Source of the DNA: Botryllus schlosseri
Taxonomy: Eukaryota; Chordata; Ascidiacea; Stolidobranchia; Styelidae
Direction of reading: 5' to 3'
Assembly: GCA_000444245.1 (NCBI GenBank)
Contig: ATSW01012600.1
Coordinates: 1 to 22,254, forward strand
DNA length: 22,254 nucleotides
Shown: positions 21,901 through 22,254 of the stretch, in pieces
Position numbering within the stretch: the stretch's first letter is position 1
Layout of the letters: each line of letters begins with the position of its first letter
The notes under the pieces: model-generated
The model's input: the letters and a program-made list of their open reading frames with translations, nothing else
Told to the model about the DNA's origin: nothing
Database searches by the model: none
Made by a program: the position numbers and the translations under genes

Positions 21901-22219
21901 TGCGAAAAAGAAGGACTCTGCGAAAGACCCGGATAAGAAGTCTTCGAAATCGGAGAGGTTCGATTTCGGCGAATCGAGCAAAAGGAGAGATTCTCCCAAG
22001 ATCGTGTCTGATCATGATTCGGACAAAAAGTCGTCGAAATCCGGGAAAGTCGACACTGGTGAAATCGGTAAGAAGAGAGATTTGACTAAAACGGTATCGG
22101 AACGCGACTCGGATAAAAGGTTATCGAAATCGGAGATGCACGATTTCGGTGAAGCCGCTAAACCGAAAGATTCTTCTAAAATTTTGTCGGAACGTGACAC
22201 GGAGAAAAGGCACAACTGA
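910..22219 (+). CDS. SPEN: Split ends (SPEN/SHARP) family transcriptional co-repressor, spliced, 3' part outside the window
   Basis: This is one spliced gene of at least 19 coding exons (910-989, 1744-1928, 1996-2065, 4332-4475, 6163-6230, 7334-7426, 7495-7651, 8198-8286, 8364-8564, 8632-8777, 8837-8962, 9030-9124, 9630-11548, 12954-13147, 14034-15513, 17427-17610, 17672-17863, 18286-18488, 19054-22219). All proposed introns are GT-AG and phase is kept at every junction. The predicted protein begins MRETRYLWIGNLPENVRED, close to the human SPEN start, and carries RRM1 (residues about 5-85), a Ser/Arg linker, RRM2 (283-358), RRM3 (385-457) and RRM4 (464-535). A long low-complexity tail follows. 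In the family, nuclear SPEN proteins bind RNA through RRM2-4 and recruit NCoR/SMRT-HDAC complexes through a C-terminal SPOC domain, which is not present here. There is one unexplained frame change inside exon 15 and an early stop at 22217-22219. The order of four RRMs with this spacing excludes the shorter RBM15 paralogues, which have three. Confidence 0.93.
990..1743 (+). other. Intron 1 (754 bp)
   Basis: AT-rich intron between the two halves of RRM1. Open frames within it (for example 1345-1578) match no family I recognise and have no splice or codon-bias support. I see no repeat or RNA gene. Confidence 0.8.
1744..1928 (+). CDS. SPEN: SPEN exon 2: second half of RRM1
   Basis: Follows the acceptor tctgcag|a at 1743. 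It encodes YGKIDKVRFLSKRSGENG, then the RNP1-region strand LSAYIAFMD, then RSAQKAKTAVNIIGDREL and LTDYFDP. This lines up with human SPEN RRM1 (RSAQKAHNSVNKMGDRDLRTDYNEP has the same spacing of the AQKA, GDR and TDY groups). It ends at gaag|gtaaat in phase 1. Confidence 0.93.
1996..2065 (+). CDS. SPEN: SPEN exon 3: start of the inter-RRM linker
   Basis: A 70-nt exon between tttgcag|gtcaac and gatag|gtaatt, in phase with exons 2 and 4. It encodes GQRHIPPQPSQSRNYRRYE followed by TVKD, a polar, Arg/Tyr-containing linker like the start of the SPEN RRM1-RRM2 spacer. There is no domain. The 67-bp intron before it (1929-1995) is one of seven very short introns in the gene. Confidence 0.82.
2066..4331 (+). 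other. Intron 3 (2266 bp)
   Basis: The longest intron in the window. AT-rich, with scattered short open frames on both strands (for example 2289-2624 minus, 3775-3999 plus) that match nothing I recognise and lack codon bias. I see no transposon ends, tandem repeat or structured RNA gene. Confidence 0.75.
4332..4475 (+). CDS. SPEN: SPEN exon 4: linker
   Basis: Bounded by gtgttgcag|c and tcgag|gtgagg. In phase it reads GIDDRPVREIPAPLKRSYQA, then SDPGSNDSDKGRPRVDFGDG and KSRPQAS: charged, Pro/Ser-rich linker without a domain. The upstream part of the same open frame (4246-4331) is intronic. Confidence 0.85.
4672..4760. mobile_element. hAT-like DNA transposon end, probable fragment
   Basis: CAGTGGTTTTCAACCTTTTT is the typical outer terminal inverted repeat of hAT (Charlie-like) elements. 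The 8 bases before it, gtctagcc, fit the nTCTAGnn target preference of hAT, and it is related to the intact MITE at 16853. I do not find the matching right end or target duplication. GACCGGCACC near 5310 resembles inner sequence of such elements, so the element may run to about 5330 with its right terminus lost or diverged. Confidence 0.5.
5545..5665. repeat. GAGTC/GACTC simple-sequence patch
   Basis: GGAGTCGGAGTC, then gattcggagt, then CTCCGACTCC give a direct plus inverted arrangement of a five-base core preceded by tagggttgg. A related GACTCGAGTC cluster with an 'accct' flank lies at 9521-9575 in the opposite orientation, suggesting one dispersed family. Confidence 0.5.
6163..6230 (+). CDS. 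SPEN: SPEN exon 5: basic linker
   Basis: A 68-nt exon from tatctgcag|t to gaaag|gtaatg. Its phase fits exon 4 (phase 2) and exon 6 (phase 1), giving SKRRLDGKAPKKKDEDGRLK plus LKK. Lys-rich stretch with a possible nuclear-localisation role (inference). Supported by splice signals, phase and composition, not by a domain. Confidence 0.8.
6231..7333 (+). other. Intron 5 (1103 bp)
   Basis: AT-rich, with short chance open frames only (6316-6510, 6660-6875). I see no repeat, RNA gene or second coding unit. Confidence 0.75.
7334..7426 (+). CDS. SPEN: SPEN exon 6: Ser/Arg linker
   Basis: From tttgatag|gtaaac to gatcag|gtactt, in phase. It reads GKPKITKERGRSPTVRQRKS, then CTSSGSSPSRS. RSP, SSP and SRS motifs resemble the RS-like linker before RRM2 in human SPEN. 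It is separated from exon 7 by a 68-bp intron (7427-7494). Confidence 0.85.
7495..7651 (+). CDS. SPEN: SPEN exon 7: poly-serine linker
   Basis: From gtttcag|gaagta to gcaag|gtaggg. In phase it encodes GSKRQGSSSEGRSSTSASAG, then RSVSEGHRSSSVSSSSSTGS, then SNSSKTHRSNSA. The serine density matches the SSSSSTSSDSSDSSSS-type segment just before RRM2 in human SPEN, which fixes its place in the protein. Another frame here also stays open (7456-7689) but lacks this match. Confidence 0.88.
7652..8197 (+). other. Intron 7 (546 bp)
   Basis: AT-rich, ending in a strong polypyrimidine tract and acceptor (ccttttttcccag). Nothing else supported. The ATG-initiated open frame at 8173 is intronic read-in to exon 8. 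Confidence 0.8.
8198..8286 (+). CDS. SPEN: SPEN exon 8: start of RRM2
   Basis: Follows ttttcccag|t. It encodes SSESSYEIEEKQENRKLVAM, then CIRNLPSRPT. MCIRNL (residues 285-290) is the RNP2 motif of RRM2, matching VQNLP in human SPEN. The donor is gacaa|gtatgt at 8286/8287, phase 1. With exon 9 it gives RPTITSIRDGIFHEF, the same length and pattern as human RSTDTSLKDGLFHEF, which confirms this junction. Confidence 0.9.
8364..8564 (+). CDS. SPEN: SPEN exon 9: body of RRM2
   Basis: Follows gcaactttcag|tc. It encodes TSIRDGIFHEFKKYGKVKSV, then LVRGDGNDRHALVLFRTAGE, then KAIAHARTKLLFGVAIEAS. RNP1 is DRHALVLF (324-331). FHEFKKYGKV is almost identical to human SPEN FHEFKKFGKV. The ATG-initiated frame at 8336 starts inside intron 8. 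It ends at gaag|gtaggg, phase 1, and is followed by a 67-bp intron. Confidence 0.95.
8632..8777 (+). CDS. SPEN: SPEN exon 10: RRM2-RRM3 bridge and first half of RRM3
   Basis: Follows gtttcatcag|tc, the only acceptor of three nearby AGs that keeps phase. It encodes VSGQELEECGGIIDEFHPRA, then SRTLFVGNLDKTVGYSDIQ and NIFVRFGEIV. IDEFHPxAxRTLFxGNLxKT is highly conserved in SPEN. LFVGNL (386-391) is RNP2 of RRM3. The donor is attgtg|gtatgt in phase 0. Confidence 0.95.
8837..8962 (+). CDS. SPEN: SPEN exon 11: second half of RRM3
   Basis: 42 codons exactly, between gttacag|gct and ctaaag|gtttgt. It reads AIEIKKQHNIPQYAFLQYTD, then IMSVVRAITKMDGEKLGRNT, then LK. IPQYAFLQY is the RNP1 strand and matches human SPEN VPQYAFLQY. 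The upstream intron is only 59 bp, the shortest in the window. Confidence 0.95.
9030..9124 (+). CDS. SPEN: SPEN exon 12: start of RRM4
   Basis: Follows cgttctcag|ctt. It encodes LGFGKTVISSCLWVDGVTDS, then FTENYLTRCFM. LGFGK is the SPEN-conserved RRM3-RRM4 connector, and LWVDGV (465-470) is RNP2 of RRM4. The donor is atgag|gtgaga, phase 2, giving R485 and then YGPV in exon 13. Confidence 0.95.
9125..9629 (+). other. Intron 12 (505 bp)
   Basis: AT-rich, with a GACTC-type simple repeat near its 3' end, then a good acceptor (cccctttttcag). The ATG at 9589 that opens the long downstream frame lies in this intron, so it is not a protein start. Confidence 0.85.
9521..9575. repeat. GACTC/GAGTC palindromic simple repeat
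   Basis: Contains GACTCGAGTCA, gactcggactc and gactcgagtca, followed by taacaaccct. GACTCGAGTC is a perfect palindrome and occurs twice. Related by its five-base core and 'accct' flank to the intron 4 patch at 5545-5665. Confidence 0.55.
9630..11548 (+). CDS. SPEN: SPEN exon 13: end of RRM4 and Arg/Asp/Tyr-rich then Ser/Lys-rich region
   Basis: 1919-nt exon following ctttttcag|g. The first 50 codons finish RRM4: YGPVKHVVIDRNRGQALVFY (RNP1 RGQALVFY, 498-505), then DFAQSAMQKMRARKLNGSRL and KLDYAS. A conserved post-RRM4 helix (HMKSSGQSFQGL) corresponds to human MEKSGQDIRDF. Then comes about 200 residues dominated by R, D, Y, H and G (many RD/YRR pairs), as in the YYESRYYDDPREY region of human SPEN. 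The rest is rich in SP, RS and K clusters. No catalytic domain. High CpG content compared with the introns. It ends at ttcag|gtacgc, phase 1; the open frame runs only 10 more codons into the intron. Confidence 0.93.
11622..11730. repeat. C-rich minisatellite, about 20-23 bp unit
   Basis: CCTTTTGAAGCGCGGAA, then CCTTTTGAAGCGCGGGA, then the shorter ccttaaacgc and ttcttttgaa variants, each preceded by a CCCCC run. This makes about four diverging units. A preceding aggaggttttgggg is roughly the reverse complement of the unit's C-rich part, so the locus can fold back on itself. Confidence 0.7.
11781..12161. repeat. Unclassified interspersed repeat, copy A (about 381 bp)
   Basis: Shares its beginning (cgcgcggccaattagc), middle (tcccgctgagatgat; gcgctcggcaat; gtctccaacaagcctaat) and end (tggctcctatctctcgatgg, then cttggagacaat) with copy B at 15778-16094 in the same order and orientation. 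Flanks differ outside these limits. Internally it repeats an acaatcgcatctgcaataggcc-like phrase. I find no terminal inverted repeats, poly(A) or coding capacity. It could be a non-autonomous element or a satellite-derived unit. Confidence 0.75.
12424..12830. repeat. Two-copy tandem duplication, period about 230 bp
   Basis: The stretch from about 12427 (aaaatctccttagtt; tattcaaagtattcatgctt; gtgctagagctatt; ccaattttcaggaatat) recurs at a constant +230 offset from about 12657 (aaaattccgtagtt; tattcaaagtatttgtgctt; gtgctagagctatt; ccaattttacggaatat). The copies have diverged clearly, so this is an old duplication. No coding signal. Confidence 0.7.
12954..13147 (+). CDS. SPEN: SPEN exon 14: basic-to-acidic segment
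   Basis: Between cactttcag|at and ccggag|gtgagt, entering in phase 1 and leaving in phase 0. It reads DQSAAKAKRERKKSTSDHHK, then HKSGNDTPFQKHEAPLSIAS, then QMFMQDEEDSGNDSTAPLPE. A bipartite-like basic cluster (KAKRERKK) is a candidate nuclear signal; an acidic DEED patch follows. No domain recognised. The ATG-initiated frame at 12911 starts in the intron. Confidence 0.87.
13148..14033 (+). other. Intron 14 (886 bp)
   Basis: AT-rich, with a (TAA)n tract and an adjoining retroposon-like tail on the minus strand at 13727-13815. The rest shows nothing I can support. The acceptor is aatattttag at 14033. Confidence 0.8.
13727..13815 (-). repeat. Retroposon-like 3' tail with (ATT)n microsatellite
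   Basis: On the minus strand the sequence reads tgtacagcgcccta, then ggcgctcaataaattatta, then ATT repeats. A GCGCT...ATAAATTATTATT ending is the usual 3' tail of many invertebrate and fish LINE-derived or SINE elements. Only the tail is recognisable: I see no tRNA-like head or reverse-transcriptase coding. The (TAA)n-type tract occupies about 13730-13760. Confidence 0.5.
14034..15513 (+). CDS. SPEN: SPEN exon 15: coiled-coil-like, acidic and Ser-rich region, with one frame change
   Basis: Starts after aatattttag|gag in phase 0 and ends at gcgag|gtatgg in phase 2. The first frame (to 14483) holds a helical, coiled-coil-like stretch (LEKEKVRLQQLLSKLD; EVADVVLQELTEKARSKLNE). A second frame takes over by 14474-14507 with an acidic cluster (VVVDTIEEVTEDEIIETEVE), a basic helix (VKLERKRDSQIKKIFKRQEK; 14730-14836), Ser/Asp-rich spacer and a poly-Ser run from six TCG codons at 15413-15430. 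The switch of -1/+2 near 14430-14506 is not explained by a good splice pair; see findings. Both halves match the composition and phase of their neighbours, so both are real coding sequence. No enzyme or known fold recognised. Confidence 0.85.
15413..15430 (+). repeat. Coding (TCG)6 microsatellite, poly-serine
   Basis: Six perfect TCG codons inside exon 15, flanked by further Ser codons (tct, tct before; aaa tca after), giving eight consecutive serines. Likely variable in length between alleles. Confidence 0.85.
15612..15671. repeat. Twin hairpin palindromes built on ctaggtatgc
   Basis: CTAGGTATGC at 15612-15621 is exactly reverse-complemented by GCATACCTAG at 15634-15643 (12-base loop). A second hairpin, TAGGTATGC at 15653-15661 and GCATACCTA at 15663-15671, uses the same arm with a one-base loop. 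Either arm can pair with the other hairpin too. Possibly the footprint of a small inverted-repeat element. Confidence 0.75.
15778..16094. repeat. Unclassified interspersed repeat, copy B (about 317 bp)
   Basis: Collinear with copy A in intron 13, from gttgcgcgcggccaatta to gcttggagacaat. Differences include an extra local duplication at the left end (gccaattagcgaga twice) and loss of one of the middle sub-repeats. Same orientation as copy A. No coding capacity or terminal repeats seen. Confidence 0.75.
16571..16604. promoter_or_regulatory. Cluster of CRE-like sites
   Basis: Within 34 bp lie CGTCAC, TGACATCA (16581-16588) and a perfect palindromic TGACGTCA (16597-16604), the consensus for bZIP factors such as CREB/ATF. 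It could be an intronic enhancer element, but such sites also occur by chance and no other regulatory context is visible. Confidence 0.25.
16853..17050. mobile_element. Non-autonomous hAT MITE with perfect 8-bp target duplication
   Basis: Left end CAGTGGTTCCCAGCCTTTTT; right end GTTGGGGACCACTG, whose reverse complement CAGTGGTCCCCAAC matches the left at 12 of 14 bases. The identical octamer GTCTAGAA flanks both sides (16845-16852 and 17051-17058) and fits the nTCTAGAn target preference of hAT transposases. Length is 198 bp, with no coding capacity and an interior rich in CCCC and ATCG. Inserted in intron 15. The intact target duplication suggests a fairly recent insertion. Confidence 0.92.
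17427..17610 (+). CDS. SPEN: SPEN exon 16: His/Ser/Arg-rich segment
   Basis: From cgtttcag|a to tcgaag|gtattt; entry phase 2 fits exon 15, exit phase 0. It encodes RPHGHHGSQEHRRSSTHSHR, then SRSHSNAAAGHHKSDAHKRH, then RRSLATITVGLDASPSK. His/Ser/Arg repeats resemble nuclear-speckle-type low-complexity sequence (inference). The SR and SP sites are plausible phosphorylation sites. Followed by a 61-bp intron. Confidence 0.88.
17672..17863 (+). CDS. SPEN: SPEN exon 17: short coiled coil and SP-rich segment
   Basis: 64 codons exactly, between gatgttcag|cct and gtgatg|gtgaga. It begins with a predicted amphipathic helix (NELDRLRHELESVRNQLN), then a Ser/Pro-rich part with SPS, SPC, SPAQLLSPLSPLLKSPG motifs that could be proline-directed kinase sites. 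No named domain recognised. Confidence 0.88.
17864..18285 (+). other. Intron 17 (422 bp)
   Basis: AT-rich, with no repeat or coding signal. The acceptor is tttttgacacag at 18285. Confidence 0.8.
18286..18488 (+). CDS. SPEN: SPEN exon 18
   Basis: From gacacag|act (phase 0) to tgtcg|gtgagt (phase 2). It encodes THNRRNDSGASSQSPASGPS, then LTDRLKLLGKVKKRSSGLAS, then VAIDGSAGVDVKLC. The short basic helix DRLKLLGKVKKR is the only structured-looking part. Joined to exon 19 it gives VKLCRSSIIDQD, which resembles the human SPEN motif FASRFLHSSIFEQD. Confidence 0.88.
18489..19053 (+). other. Intron 18 (565 bp)
   Basis: Contains a possible degenerate inverted-repeat element at 18579-18788. Otherwise AT-rich and empty. 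The acceptor is tttattacacag at 19053. The ATG at 18983 that opens the next long frame is intronic. Confidence 0.8.
18579..18788. mobile_element. Possible degenerate MITE with CAGRGGTGRCC ends
   Basis: Left end CAGAGGTGGCC at 18579 and right end GGTCACCCCTG, reverse complement CAGGGGTGACC, agree at 9 of 11 bases and enclose tacttgagt/tactttac-like motifs common in fish and invertebrate hAT-type MITEs. The flanking octamers (ttattgac and cacatatg) do not match, so either the limits are off or the insertion is old. Confidence 0.35.
19054..22219 (+). CDS. SPEN: SPEN exon 19: giant Lys/Ser-rich exon, stop near the window end
   Basis: Follows ttattacacag|c. The first residues, RSSIIDQDLARL, match the SPEN motif HSSIFEQDSKRL. 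Next come a Pro-rich part (PPVPLNVPLFAG; PVPVPQMLPAPLN), an acidic patch (GDVIIDDNVVEEITED; about 19735-19780), then some 700 residues of K/E/S-rich sequence with clusters such as KKKKKKHGLDKREK, SSDSSDESVDEG and SDSSASEDES. CK2-type acidic-serine sites are many. This matches the single very large exon that encodes most of human SPEN. The last part is a 30-residue tandem repeat. The frame stops with TGA at 22217-22219, well before any SPOC domain. No clear donor lies at that point, so the 3' limit of the exon is uncertain. Confidence 0.88.
21926..22219 (+). repeat. Coding tandem repeat, 90 bp (30 residues), three units plus a partial fourth
   Basis: Units at 21926-22015, 22016-22105 and 22106-22195, and a partial one from 22196. 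Each begins D(S/P)DK(K/R)xSKS and carries (D/T)(F/G)GE, then K(R/K/P)(R/K)D and a (V/L)S end. A looser unit lies just upstream (about 21860-21925: DHDKKQSRPESVEAAKKKDS). The fourth unit departs from the pattern after GAGAAAAGG, and the stop codon follows. Confidence 0.8.
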
Positions 22220-22254
22220 GTCGGAGACTGTGTGATATGCACATCTCTGAGCGG

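Overview
The window holds most of one large multi-exon animal gene on the + strand: the 5' half to two-thirds of a Split ends (SPEN/SHARP/MINT) family gene. I rebuilt 19 coding exons by matching GT/AG splice sites, keeping codon phase across every junction, and comparing the translation with the SPEN architecture I know. The start ATG is at 910, with an in-frame TAA two codons upstream. Four RRM domains follow in the SPEN arrangement: RRM1 alone, a Ser/Arg-rich linker, then RRM2-RRM3-RRM4 packed together. After them come long basic, Arg/Asp/Tyr-rich, acidic, coiled-coil-like and Lys/Ser-rich low-complexity regions. About 8.8 kb of coding sequence (roughly 2930 codons) is present. The C-terminal SPOC domain and the RBPJ-interacting region are not in the window. 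In the known family, the RRMs bind RNA and SPOC recruits NCoR/SMRT-HDAC co-repressors for Notch, nuclear-receptor and related transcription.

Layout: 1-909 upstream or 5' untranslated DNA; exons 1-2 (910-1928) RRM1; exons 3-7 (1996-7651) the Ser/Arg linker, spread over large introns; exons 8-13 start (8198 to about 9790) RRM2-4, separated mostly by introns of 59-77 bp; rest of exon 13 (to 11548) an Arg/Asp/Tyr-rich then Ser/Lys region; exons 14-18 (12954-18488) charged, coiled-coil and His/Ser-rich pieces; exon 19 (19054 onward) the giant Lys/Ser-rich exon typical of this gene.

Two places need care. Exon 15 changes reading frame once near 14430-14506, through an unrecognised small intron or a one-base assembly error. 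Exon 19 meets a stop at 22217-22219 just as a 90-bp coding tandem repeat loses register, so the real end of the protein is uncertain.

The introns carry old repeats: a 198-bp hAT-type MITE with a perfect 8-bp target duplication, a second hAT-like end, two copies of an unclassified 320-380 bp repeat, a 230-bp-period duplication, a C-rich minisatellite, paired palindromes, a retroposon-like tail with (TAA)n, and GACTC-type simple repeats. AT-rich introns of mixed size, CpG-containing exons and hAT MITEs suggest an invertebrate animal, perhaps marine. The phylum cannot be fixed from this sequence. I see no second gene, no RNA gene and no CRISPR array.
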